A stretch of 47,659 nucleotides of DNA, taken from assembly GCF_012939955.1 (NCBI RefSeq), contig NZ_SPMY01000068.1:1-47659 (forward strand). The letters are read 5' to 3'. The position numbers and the translations under genes were made by a program. Each line of letters opens with the position of its first letter. Within the stretch, counting starts at the first letter, position 1. The stretch comes from Candidatus Accumulibacter phosphatis. GTDB taxonomy: Bacteria; Pseudomonadota; Gammaproteobacteria; Burkholderiales; Rhodocyclaceae. The notes beneath the pieces were generated by a model, which was given only the letters and a program-made list of their open reading frames with translations, had not been told where the DNA came from and did no database searches. This document shows positions 17,706 to 25,567 of this stretch, piece by piece.

Positions 17706-19946
17706 ATGGCCGTGATGCTCGACATCGATCCACACCGCGCGGACAGCCGCCGCGCCCAGGCGGAGATGATCGGCGGGCCGCTCGCCGCCGGCTATGAGCT
17801 GACGGCGCTGGCCATGGTCAATGGCGCCGCGACGCTCACCGAACCGGCGAGCGAAGTCTCGATCCTCGCCCGGCTGCTGCGCGATCTTGGCAATCAGGAG
17901 CTGGTCGTGACGACCACACTGACCGACGACAGCACCGCCCAGACTGTCATCCTCACCTTTGAGCGCTACAGCACCACCGGCACCGGCCTGCTGCTGCGTC
18001 GCCGCGACCTGATCGACGGCGTGAGACTCGCCATCGCTATCACCGCCACGCTCGACGGCGCCGCTGTCGACCCGGCCGATCTCGACGACTGGCTCGCGCT
18101 CGACCTGATGCGCGGCCATATGGCCCATGTCTCGACCTTGCTCGCCTTCGAGCATCAGCGCCTGCGCCGCCACCTCGCCGCCGCGCTCGCCGCACGGACC
18201 ATCCCCGGCGCGGAGGGTGGCCTGCTCGACCGGATCGGATCGGAACTGGGCGTGCCCCGCCTCGACTCGCGCTTCGTCTTCACCGCCGGCACGCTGAGCA
18301 GCATCGTCGCCGACACCGAAGCCGACGCCGCCTATCGCGCCCGTATGGCGCCCTATCGCGCCCATGTCTTTCCCACGCCCGGCGCCGTGCGCGCGGCGCT
18401 GCGCACCATCGATTCCGCCTTCGACATCGAGGAGCGGACCATGGGCTTCGAGGGCGCCTTCCGCCTCGTCGCCTTTGCCGACACCGCCGCCAATGCCACG
18501 GCCATGCGCACCGCGGCGTTCGCCCATCTGCGCGACTCGGTGCTGATCAATCCCGGCGACACCAGCGCTGCCCCGGCCAATGCGAGCGCAGCGGTGATCG
18601 CGCGGACCGCCCTACGCGACCGACTGCGCGCCGCCTTCGGGGTTGCGGCCAATGCCTCGGTCGCGATCGCGCCCGCGTTGGCTCGCGCGCTCGATCGCCT
18701 CGCGGAGCTCTTCGCCGGGATCGGCTATGGCGGGCCGGTCGTCCTCGTCCAGGGCCAGACCGATGCCGGCGGCGCCCGCTATGAACTCGGCCTGGGCGCC
18801 CGGCTGCAAGTGCCGGCGACCTTCCTCGCCGATCTGGATGCCGCGATCGTCGCCGCCGACGCCAGCCAGCTCGGCGCCTATGAGCGCGGTGTCGCGGCGC
18901 TGCACGCGCTGGCCCCGGCCGAGCGCGCCCAGCTCGACCAGTTGCTCGGCGTGGTCGGCTTCTCCACCACGCTCCAGCTCGACGACACCAATCTCTATGT
19001 CTCGCACCTGCGCACCGGATCGATGGAAATAGACGGCAATGCCGCCGTCGATCTCCCCGCCCAGGGCAACGCCAGCACCACGCTCACCGCCCGCGAACTG
19101 GTGCCCACCACGCAGATGGCGCTCGCCCAGGCACTATCGGAAGCCGCCTCCACCGCCGCCGTCACCGGCGCGGCGATGGCCGGCAATGCCATTCTGCCGC
19201 TGATGGCCGGCCTCGTCGCCCATGACGCCAGCTATCGCGACCGCATCCTGCCGCCGCGCTTCAGCCTGGCCGACCAGACCGCGCTCGGCGCCAGCCTCGC
19301 CATGGCCGACCCCGCCCTCATCGCCGGGCTTCAGATCGATGCTGCCGATGCCGCGCAACTGGTGGCGGGCGACGCGGGAAGCTGGGACGCGCTGCTCAAT
19401 CTCTCCTTTGCTCTGGCCGATCTCGGCATCCCGGCGATGGCGGTGGTGGTGACGCCGGCGCAGGAAGTGATCATCATCGCCAGCTCCGCGCCGCTGCCCT
19501 CGCTCGGCGCGAACCTCACCCTGCGCCGCACCCTCGCCCGCCGCTGGGGCACGGCGGACCTCAGCACCGGCACCGGTGGCGCATTCGGGAGCGACAGCGC
19601 CGAGACCTATACCATATCCGCCAGCACACCGGGCCTGTGGTGCGTGGCGCTGATGAGCTATCGCCGTCTCGACCAGCCGGACCCGATGGAAATCCGCCCC
19701 GCGTTGCCGCTCGGTACCGAGATCGACTACACCGCTTACGAGCGGATGATGAACCTGCTCCTGCTGTTGCGCCCGCTCGGCGTGGCGGTGAACAGCTGGC
19801 GCATCCGCCAGCGCCATGTCCGGCTCGATCCAGCGGCGCCGCAGGCCGCCCTCAATCTCAGCGCGGCGCGCAGTTTCCGCCGCTATCGCCAGGACCGTTT
19901 CGCACGGCCGATCGCACCATCCACTCCGGGAGACTCCAATGGCTGA
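17706..19946 (+). CDS. Large second baseplate protein (J/I-type)
   Basis: This 746-residue protein follows the J-like gene, where contractile systems encode a further wedge component (gpI or Afp12 type). It has a baseplate-like segment at about 165-270 with GLLDRIGSELGVPRLDSRFV, DAAYRARMAPYRAHVFPTPG and AVRAALRTID, which parallels the J protein. The rest is long Ala-rich helices and strands, ending in an Arg/Pro-rich tail. The start is supported by GGGAG before the ATG. It overlaps the next gene by 8 bp. The exact subfamily is not settled. Confidence 0.65.
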   Translation: MAVMLDIDPHRADSRRAQAEMIGGPLAAGYELTALAMVNGAATLTEPASEVSILARLLRDLGNQELVVTTTLTDDSTAQTVILTFERYSTTGTGLLLRRRDLIDGVRLAIAITATLDGAAVDPADLDDWLALDLMRGHMAHVSTLLAFEHQRLRRHLAAALAARTIPGAEGGLLDRIGSELGVPRLDSRFVFTAGTLSSIVADTEADAAYRARMAPYRAHVFPTPGAVRAALRTIDSAFDIEERTMGFEGAFRLVAFADTAANATAMRTAAFAHLRDSVLINPGDTSAAPANASAAVIARTALRDRLRAAFGVAANASVAIAPALARALDRLAELFAGIGYGGPVVLVQGQTDAGGARYELGLGARLQVPATFLADLDAAIVAADASQLGAYERGVAALHALAPAERAQLDQLLGVVGFSTTLQLDDTNLYVSHLRTGSMEIDGNAAVDLPAQGNASTTLTARELVPTTQMALAQALSEAASTAAVTGAAMAGNAILPLMAGLVAHDASYRDRILPPRFSLADQTALGASLAMADPALIAGLQIDAADAAQLVAGDAGSWDALLNLSFALADLGIPAMAVVVTPAQEVIIIASSAPLPSLGANLTLRRTLARRWGTADLSTGTGGAFGSDSAETYTISASTPGLWCVALMSYRRLDQPDPMEIRPALPLGTEIDYTAYERMMNLLLLLRPLGVAVNSWRIRQRHVRLDPAAPQAALNLSAARSFRRYRQDRFARPIAPSTPGDSNG

Positions 19947-21183
19947 CGGCACCATCAACTATGTGCAGTTCACGAATCTCATCAACTCGATGGACATCGC
20001 CCAGGAAGCCAAGGTCAAGATCAACGACAAGATCACCGGCATCTTCCACTATAGCCTGCGCACGTTCAGCTATTCGGCCGGCGCCACCGTCGCCTCGACC
20101 GCGCCGACCTGCACGGCCGCCTTCGCCCGCACCTTCGATCATCAGGACTGGCGCGACGGCGAGGATCTGGTCCAGGCCGGCGGGGTCGAGGGCTTCAACA
20201 TCCGCTTCAACGCGCTCAAGGCCGATCTCGACAGGATCAACACTGACCTGGAACATGCCTTCCAGTGCCTGGCAGGCTTGCGCGGCTCGGTCTCGACCGC
20301 CTTGGTCGAGATCCGCGATCAGCTCAATACGATCAACAAGGATATTTACGAGTGCTGCAACGACAAGATCGACAGCACTGTCACGCCGGTCAATCCGGGC
20401 ACCTATTATCCCTACTATCCCTATTTCCCCTATGAGGTGAATCCGGTCGTGCCCACCGGCCCCAATCCCGGTCCCGTCATCAATCCCTACGACAAATATA
20501 AGGACAAGATCCTCATCAACGCCGACAATCCCAATGAGGCGCTCATCAAGGGCGTGGAAGGAACGCGCATCGACACGATGACGCTGCACGGCAAGGCGAT
20601 GGACGTGTGGCGCACCAATTTCGGCATGGTGCTGGTCGACTCGCCCAAGGGCGATGCGGTCAAGCCCACCTTCACGCCCTCGGACATGGCCGACGTCACC
20701 AACTTCACCCGCTATGTTGCCGAGAAAGGGCCTGATGTGGAACGTGCCTTCCCGCAGGGCTTTGCTGTGAAGGACCTGCTCGACCAGTTCGGCACGGACC
20801 CGTTGCTGGATGGGAGCACGCTGGCCGAAACGCTCAAGACGCTGGACGCCGACACCCGCTTCGCCGGCCTCGGCGCGCTGGAGGACAGCGTGATCAATAC
20901 CCATGTCGACACGATCGTGACGAGTGGCCTCAACGATGCCACGTTGATCGGCACATTGGGCCTGCATACCAGCGTCGCGCCAGCCAATGTGGCAGTGAGC
21001 TCGCTCAAGACGCTCGATACCGGCGTCGCAGCCGCGCTCACCAAGGCGGGCATCAACACCGTCGGCAAGCTGGCGACCGCCGACCCGGCAGCGCTGACGC
21101 GGGCGCTGGGTGGCAATACCGGCGAGGCGGGCGCGCTGGGCGGCATCGCCAAGACGCTGATCAAACTGGGCGGCCGGCTGTGA
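19939..21183 (+). CDS. Unrecognised tail-end protein with Pro/Tyr linker and helical-hairpin C-terminus
   Basis: This 414-residue protein starts at MADGTINYVQFTNLIN, overlapping the preceding stop by 8 bp. The N-terminal 140 residues are helical (QEAKVKINDKITGIFHYSL, ending in a coiled-coil-like DRINTDLEHAFQCL). A Pro/Tyr-rich linker at about 149-184 (YYPYYPYFPYEV) separates a mid domain, and the C-terminus has a helix-hairpin-helix-like repeat (LTKAGINTVGKLATADPAAL). Placed between the last baseplate gene and the PAAR-like gene, it may be a fibre, a receptor-binding or an effector-docking protein. The function is not known from sequence. Confidence 0.65.
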   Translation: MADGTINYVQFTNLINSMDIAQEAKVKINDKITGIFHYSLRTFSYSAGATVASTAPTCTAAFARTFDHQDWRDGEDLVQAGGVEGFNIRFNALKADLDRINTDLEHAFQCLAGLRGSVSTALVEIRDQLNTINKDIYECCNDKIDSTVTPVNPGTYYPYYPYFPYEVNPVVPTGPNPGPVINPYDKYKDKILINADNPNEALIKGVEGTRIDTMTLHGKAMDVWRTNFGMVLVDSPKGDAVKPTFTPSDMADVTNFTRYVAEKGPDVERAFPQGFAVKDLLDQFGTDPLLDGSTLAETLKTLDADTRFAGLGALEDSVINTHVDTIVTSGLNDATLIGTLGLHTSVAPANVAVSSLKTLDTGVAAALTKAGINTVGKLATADPAALTRALGGNTGEAGALGGIAKTLIKLGGRL

Positions 21184-21542
21184 CCAAGCCGGTCGCGGTG
21201 AAGGCGGATATCTCGTCGACGCCGTCCTCAACCGGCGCCACCGATTTCGGCGCGCAGAGCGGCGCCTGGACGAAAGCTGGCGCACCCGACGTGACGACCG
21301 GCGCCAAGGTGACGGTGGGCGGCGCGCCAGTCGCGCTGAGCGCAAGCCAGCGCTTTGGCTGGACCGGCGCCAATGCATCCGGAACGGCCCTGCCGCCCGG
21401 CTCCTCCACGGTGACGCTCACCGCCGGCGACACCAAGCTGCAGGTCGGCGGCCAGTCCGTGCTGCTCGACGGGGACAGCAAGCAGGACTCCTATGGAAAC
21501 AAGATCAGCGTCTCCGCCTCCGGCAAGCTCCAGACTGCCTGA
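21180..21542 (+). CDS. PAAR-like spike tip protein
   Basis: This 120-residue protein starts with GTG overlapping the preceding stop (GTGA). It is almost all short beta strands rich in Gly, Ser and Thr (VTTGAKVTVGGAPVALSA, GSSTVTLTAGDTKLQVGGQS), ending in VLLDGDSKQDSYGNKISVSA. This pattern, with the repeated TxGxxxVxVGG turns, fits PAAR or PAAR-like caps that sharpen the spike tip. It lacks the classical Pro-Ala-Ala-Arg repeats, so PAAR-like is as far as the call goes. It is the last gene of the cluster. Confidence 0.6.
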   Translation: MTKPVAVKADISSTPSSTGATDFGAQSGAWTKAGAPDVTTGAKVTVGGAPVALSASQRFGWTGANASGTALPPGSSTVTLTAGDTKLQVGGQSVLLDGDSKQDSYGNKISVSASGKLQTA

Positions 21543-21702
21543 CCGGTCTCCCGCTGCGCCGGCCCTCTCCCGGCAAATATGGCGTCCCAAGGATAAGAAA
21601 TCCAACGGCACCGACGAGAGTATATGAGCCTTCATCAAGCAGCGTCAATTTCGAATTGGGACCCGGAAGCCCCTGAAAAGTCCTCTGAATTCCGGCCGCT
21701 CA

Positions 21703-21755
21703 GTGCCTGCGGTCATCCGCCGGGGCGGACCGCCCCGGCGGATGACCGCAGGCAC
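21703..21755. repeat. Perfect 26-bp palindrome with 1-nt centre
   Basis: The left arm at 21703-21728 begins GTGCCTGCGGTCATCC and the right arm at 21730-21755 is its exact reverse complement; one A separates them. It lies just beyond the tail of the left IS91-type remnant. A related but imperfect palindrome is at 22510-22552 beside the right remnant. It could be an IS91 terminal hairpin; the lack of a T-run argues against a simple terminator. Confidence 0.7.
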
Positions 21756-21836
21756 GAGTCCTCTCACGACGGGCAATGGCAGCCCGTCTGGCTTCGAGCT
21801 TTGCGCTTGTGCGCCTGCACGCTCCCCAACACCTCT

Positions 21837-22130
21837 ACCAGGCGACGCGCTGGTCGAATTCGTACTCCGGCACCGACTGAGCCTGGGGGTCGTCCTCGCC
21901 CAGGGTGGCGCCCTGCATCTCCCAGAGCGGGGGCGCACGGGCTCTCATCAGTCGTGGCGGCGAGGTCGGTTCGCCCAGATGGGTCAGGATGTCGTACACG
22001 GCACCGGCGTCGGTGATGAAGGCGATGATTCGCATCCCGCCGCCGCAGCGTGGACAGACGAGCGGAAAGACCTCATGGATCCGCGCGAGCAGCAGCGCCC
22101 AAGCGTAACGGGCGGCGCTGATTCCTCCGC
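21837..22130 (-). pseudogene. IS91-type transposase C-terminal remnant (left copy)
   Basis: Read on the minus strand from about 22130 the frame gives ISAARYAWALLLARIHEVFP, then LVCPRCGGGMRIIAFITDA and LTHLGEPTSPPRLMRARAPP, ending EYEFDQRVAW before a stop. The CPRCGG zinc-knuckle and the MRIIAFI segment are typical of the C-terminal end of IS91/ISCR-type transposases. The N-terminal three quarters are missing. Confidence 0.65.
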
Positions 22131-22341
22131 CGCGCCGGCATCGCCATCGTTACTACGGGGTGCTGGCACCCAACGCGTCGCTGCGGGGGCAGGTCACTGC
22201 GCTCGCCGGCGTGCCAGACGGTACGCCGGCGGCAGCCGCGACCGCTGCGCCAGGTCGGTCGTCCGAGGGGACAGAGGAAGTACCGGGGGAAGATGAAGCG
22301 GTCCACAGTCGCGTCGCCCGCCACGCCTGATGAGAGCCCGT
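22111..22341 (+). pseudogene. IS91-type transposase remnant (right copy)
   Basis: The plus-strand frame reads AALIPPPRRHRHRYYGVLAP then NASLRGQVTALAG, the segment that normally precedes the zinc-knuckle tail, and stops at VARHA. The following bases code MRARAPPLWEMQ in a different frame, so an internal part corresponding to the CPRCGG region of the left copy is deleted. The two remnants share the bases near 22110-22130 at the point where they meet head to head. Confidence 0.55.
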
Positions 22342-22509
22342 GCGCCCCCGCTCTGGGAGATGCAGGGCGCCACCATGGGTGAGGACGAAGCGAGCCCCAA
22401 CCGGTGCCGGACTATGAATTCGACCAGCGCATTGCCTGGTGGGTGCCAATGCGCAAGGTCCAGACTGAAGCAAGACGAGTTGTCATCGCCCGTCGTGGGA
22501 CGACTCATG

Positions 22510-22552
22510 CCAGTGGTCATCCGCCCGGGCGGACCGGCCAGGCGGATGACCA
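22510..22552. repeat. Imperfect palindrome matching the left IS91 hairpin
   Basis: The arms begin GTGGTCATCCGCC and end GGCGGATGACCAC, perfectly complementary at the outer 13 bp but with a mismatched centre. It occupies the same relative place beyond the right remnant as 21703-21755 does beyond the left one. Confidence 0.55.
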
Positions 22553-22905
22553 CGGGCGCTGAGCGAGGCGGGATTCAGTTGAATTTTAAGGAGCTTTCAA
22601 GAGCCACCGGGGCGAAACTCGAGATTGACGCCCCTTGATAGAGGCTCATATACTCTTGATGGTACAGTTGGATTTTCTATTCTTCTAGGGGCCTCGATTG
22701 TAAATCCGCCAAAAACCCAGTCGGCGACCAATGCTCCCAATCTTACACGACGTAGTCATACCCCAATTTTGTAAGCATGTGATCGATGGGGTTTTTGGGT
22801 GAACTTTCTGGGGCTGGGCGCGGGCAACCGCGTCTGGCTACCCTCCGTTAGGCTCGGCGAATATGAGGGTGTTTTATCCTGTCCTTTTTTAACTTGAGGT
22901 GATCT

Positions 22906-24063
22906 ATGTCTACTTTGTTCGACCAGCTCGTTTCCACTTATAAGTCTATGGAGATTGCCTTTCCTGATTTGAAACCAATGACGCTTGCTCAATGGATTCT
23001 CGAATCCGGTCGGGGCGAATCCCAGCTGGCTATCCAGCATTTCAACTTTGCCGGCCTGAAATGGCGGGATGAAATGGTTGGATTCGCTACGCCCGTAAAA
23101 TTCGAAGCGCACGACGGTGTTGATTTCTACTGCAAGTTCTCGAGCCTCAAGGACTTTATCGTGGGGTATTGGAAATTCCTCACCCGCAAGCCTTACAAAG
23201 GCTGGGAAGGAAAGGCTACGGAAGGACCTGATGCATTTATAGGTTTCATAGGCCCGATCTTCAATCCTGCCGGAGACGAGTACGTCAAGCAGGTGCGTGC
23301 CTTAGTGAAGGAGGCTACGGATAGACTCAATGCCGCTACGGCGGCCCCCACGACGCCCGCGCTGCCGCGCGTGCCGGGCGCTCCGGTCGTCGTCGTAATC
23401 GATCCAGGCCACGGCGGAACGTCTAAAGTGGGCGGCAGCAGTCCTAATAATGCGGTTTCCCCTTCTGGTGAGCTTGAGAAGAACTGGACTCTGGACATCG
23501 CCAAGCGCACTAAGACGGCGCTCCTTTCCAAGGCTCTGGCGACTGGAAAGAACGTCAAGGTCTTTCTGACACGGGAAACCGACATCAACCTAGGACTATC
23601 CGCTCGTGCCAATGTCGCCAAAGATAAAGGCGCCAAGCTATTCTTAGCGATTCATTTCAACGGCTTCACTGAGAAGCCCGGGGAGAAGGATGTGCGCGGC
23701 GTCGAAACCCTCATTGGCACCGTTAATGTCAATCCGGCGGAAGATCGGCAGCTGGCCGCCGCCATACAGGACAGGGTTCTCAAGGCCATGCAAGAGGTTG
23801 ATCCGGCAACTAAGACGCTCAAAAACTATGATCGCACCTTCGGTAAGGGCTTTAAGGAACAGGCTCTAGGCGTTCTCAACGACGTAGCTTTGGGAAATTC
23901 CACATCCACCCACCCTTGTCGCGCCTGTCTTGTGGAAATCGAGTTCATGGATACAAAGGAAGTGGAGGATCTGTTTCGGATCGTACCTTCCAATTCCACG
24001 CGCGAAGCCAATCGACAGAAAATCGCCGAAGCTCTCGCGGATGGTCTACTTTCGCGGGTCTAA
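22906..24063 (+). CDS. Two-domain peptidoglycan hydrolase: glucosaminidase plus N-acetylmuramoyl-L-alanine amidase
   Basis: This 385-residue protein has an N-terminal glucosaminidase-type lysozyme domain (about 1-140): MTLAQWILESGRGESQLA with the likely catalytic Glu33 and HFNFAGLK. A Pro/Ala linker (about 143-160) leads to an Amidase_3 domain (about 161-385) with the zinc ligands His169 (DPGHGG), Glu189 (SGELEKN) and His250 (AIHFNG), and the closing VEIEF pair Glu344/Glu346. It cleaves both glycan strand and peptide cross-link. No signal peptide is visible, as in endolysins or injected effectors. GAGGTG precedes the ATG. Its base composition is less GC-rich than the injection cluster, so it need not belong to it, though a release lysin is possible. 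Confidence 0.8.
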   Translation: MSTLFDQLVSTYKSMEIAFPDLKPMTLAQWILESGRGESQLAIQHFNFAGLKWRDEMVGFATPVKFEAHDGVDFYCKFSSLKDFIVGYWKFLTRKPYKGWEGKATEGPDAFIGFIGPIFNPAGDEYVKQVRALVKEATDRLNAATAAPTTPALPRVPGAPVVVVIDPGHGGTSKVGGSSPNNAVSPSGELEKNWTLDIAKRTKTALLSKALATGKNVKVFLTRETDINLGLSARANVAKDKGAKLFLAIHFNGFTEKPGEKDVRGVETLIGTVNVNPAEDRQLAAAIQDRVLKAMQEVDPATKTLKNYDRTFGKGFKEQALGVLNDVALGNSTSTHPCRACLVEIEFMDTKEVEDLFRIVPSNSTREANRQKIAEALADGLLSRV

Positions 24064-24141
24064 AGGGGAGATAGTCACGGTGCATGCGCTCTGTCGCTAC
24101 ATCCTGGCTTCGGTTCGAGTGGATTTGCTCGTCAACCTGCT

Positions 24142-24552
24142 ATGAAACCGACACGCCTGCTTGTACCCATACTAATGGCAGTAATGGGTTGGGATCTTGC
24201 CGCCAATGCCACGGATGGCTTTCGCTATTGCGGCGAATTGCTTTGGCCGGCCCATCGGGTGAACTATCTACCCTTTCCCGAGGGTATGGCGGTGGATTCA
24301 TCCTCGGATCCCCATGCGATTCGGCAAATCGGGAAAGTCGGCAAATTCGAAGTTCGCTTATCTTTTGAGGACGCTTACAGTTCAAACCGTTTCTTGCAAC
24401 AAGCCATCGAATTACTGATTTCCCAAGGGGAAAATCGGATTTGCGTACTGGCTGACACAATTGAGGCATCGGCGGCAGGACTGCCCGTTGAAATTTCCCC
24501 TTATGCTGAAAATAACGGAAAGCTGCTGTCGGGCTACGGTTTGAAGAAATAG
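24142..24552 (+). CDS. Small exported protein of unknown function
   Basis: This 136-residue protein begins with a signal peptide (MKPTRLLVPILMAVMGWDLA then ANA, cleavage probably after Ala23). The mature part is about 113 residues with two Cys (FRYCGELL and RICVLAD), which could form a disulphide. I do not recognise a family. It stands 78 bp after the amidase gene on the same strand. Periplasmic immunity proteins of hydrolase effectors often look like this, but that link is only suggested by position. No strong ribosome binding site is visible, so the start relies on the signal peptide. Confidence 0.55.
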   Translation: MKPTRLLVPILMAVMGWDLAANATDGFRYCGELLWPAHRVNYLPFPEGMAVDSSSDPHAIRQIGKVGKFEVRLSFEDAYSSNRFLQQAIELLISQGENRICVLADTIEASAAGLPVEISPYAENNGKLLSGYGLKK

Positions 24553-24714
24553 GACGCCCAGTGGCACAAGCTATTTCTAGGGTTACGCTAACCTTCGTTC
24601 AAGGGGTTGTCAGGTCGTTTTGCTCCACACCAGATCTCCTTGATGGTCCGGGTAGCGCGGGGTATTCTTCGCTTCCACGAAAACGAGTCACGAAGTTCAG
24701 TCACATACCCGCCT

Positions 24715-24762
24715 AACGAATAAGGATAGATCGTGGCTGCGCACGATCTATCCTTATTCGTT
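24715..24762. repeat. Perfect 21-bp hairpin at the broken end of istB
   Basis: The arms AACGAATAAGGATAGATCG... (24715-24735) and its exact complement (24742-24762) enclose the 6-nt loop GCTGCG. The right arm contains the last codons and the stop of the truncated istB, so the break point of the gene coincides with the hairpin. No T-run follows. It may be a fold-back scar from the deletion that removed the left end of the IS21 element. Confidence 0.7.
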
Positions 24763-25398
24763 GGGAAACGCCGCGCCCCACTCGTCGAAGTGCAAATTGC
24801 TGGTCAACAAGGTGGTCGTGCGCTCATAACGGGCGTCAATCAGGTCATGGAAATCCTCATCCTGCGGCGAGCGCATGGGGCGTAGCCCGAAGTCATCGAT
24901 CGCCAGCACATCGACCCGTGCCAGCTGGCGCAGCTTGCGCGCAAAAGAGTCGGTCGCCCGCGCCGCATGCAGCTGGGCCAGCAGCTTGGCGTGCGAGATG
25001 AACAGCACCTCATGGCCGGCGCGCAGTGCGCAATGGCAGAGCGACTGGACCAGGTGAGACTTGCCCGTACCGGTCGGGCCGGCGATCAGAACCGGTGCAT
25101 GTTCGAAGACGAAACGACAGGTCGCCAACTCGGCAATCAGCGCGTGATTGACCGACGGACTGTGGCTGCAATCGAAACGTTCCAGCGTCTTGTCGCCGAC
25201 CACCTGCGCCTTGCTCAGACGCTGGGCAAACTGGCGCTGATCACGACGGGCGACTTCGTCCTCGACCAGCAGCGCCAGGAAGTCGGTGTAAGCCAGCTTG
25301 GCCTCGATCGCCTGACGGTTTCTCGCTTCGAGCGAGTCGAGGATGCCGGACAGGCGCAGTTGCTTGAGCAGGGGTTCAAGTGGGAGCATGGGATTCAT
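24754..25398 (-). CDS. istB: IstB helper ATPase of IS21, C-terminally truncated
   Basis: IstB is the AAA+ ATPase that helps IstA in target selection. The 214-residue product, starting MNPMLPLEPLLKQLRLSG, has Walker A GPTGTGKS and Walker B VLAIDDFG. The protein ends WGAAFPNE, where complete IstB proteins continue for about thirty residues with the sensor/arginine region. The missing tail should impair function. The frame is open further upstream, but the ATG at 25398 begins the standard N-terminus. Confidence 0.8.
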   Translation of the reverse strand: MNPMLPLEPLLKQLRLSGILDSLEARNRQAIEAKLAYTDFLALLVEDEVARRDQRQFAQRLSKAQVVGDKTLERFDCSHSPSVNHALIAELATCRFVFEHAPVLIAGPTGTGKSHLVQSLCHCALRAGHEVLFISHAKLLAQLHAARATDSFARKLRQLARVDVLAIDDFGLRPMRSPQDEDFHDLIDARYERTTTLLTSNLHFDEWGAAFPNE

Positions 25399-25567
25399 GA
25401 GAGGATTCCAGATAGATAATGGATGAGCAAGGAGCGGCACGCCGTGCGGCGGCTCAATGCAACAGATCGGAGGATTGGTGGCGGAAGTGATCGCCACTCA
25501 GATAGGGCGCTTCCAGCGTCGGCGCATCGATCAACTCGGGCTGCTGGTCGAGTCCGGTCTTGAGAAT

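Larger units (their letters stand above)
21590..22690. mobile_element. Head-to-head pair of truncated IS91-type remnants
   Basis: Two partial copies of an IS91-type transposase 3' region lie in opposite orientation, tails outwards. The left copy is on the minus strand, the right copy on the plus strand. Their outer flanks are also related: both end with CTCATATACTCT-like sequence, with ATTGACG just inside. A 48-bp identical inverted repeat (21904-21951 and 22327-22374) encodes the same peptide (MRARAPPLWEMQGAT) in each. Palindromes at 21703-21755 and 22510-22552 sit at equivalent places. IS91 elements move by rolling-circle replication and have hairpins at their ends. Confidence 0.6.

Noticed and set aside
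16226-17725. A 499-codon minus-strand open frame opposite the baseplate J gene
   Set aside because: The plus strand encodes a clear baseplate protein; the antisense frame is a codon-bias shadow.
19858-21378. A 506-codon minus-strand open frame
   Set aside because: It covers parts of three plus-strand genes and has shadow-like composition.
4095-21542. Interpretation as a complete prophage
   Set aside because: No capsid, portal, terminase, integrase, repressor or lysis cassette is present between 4.1 and 21.5 kb.
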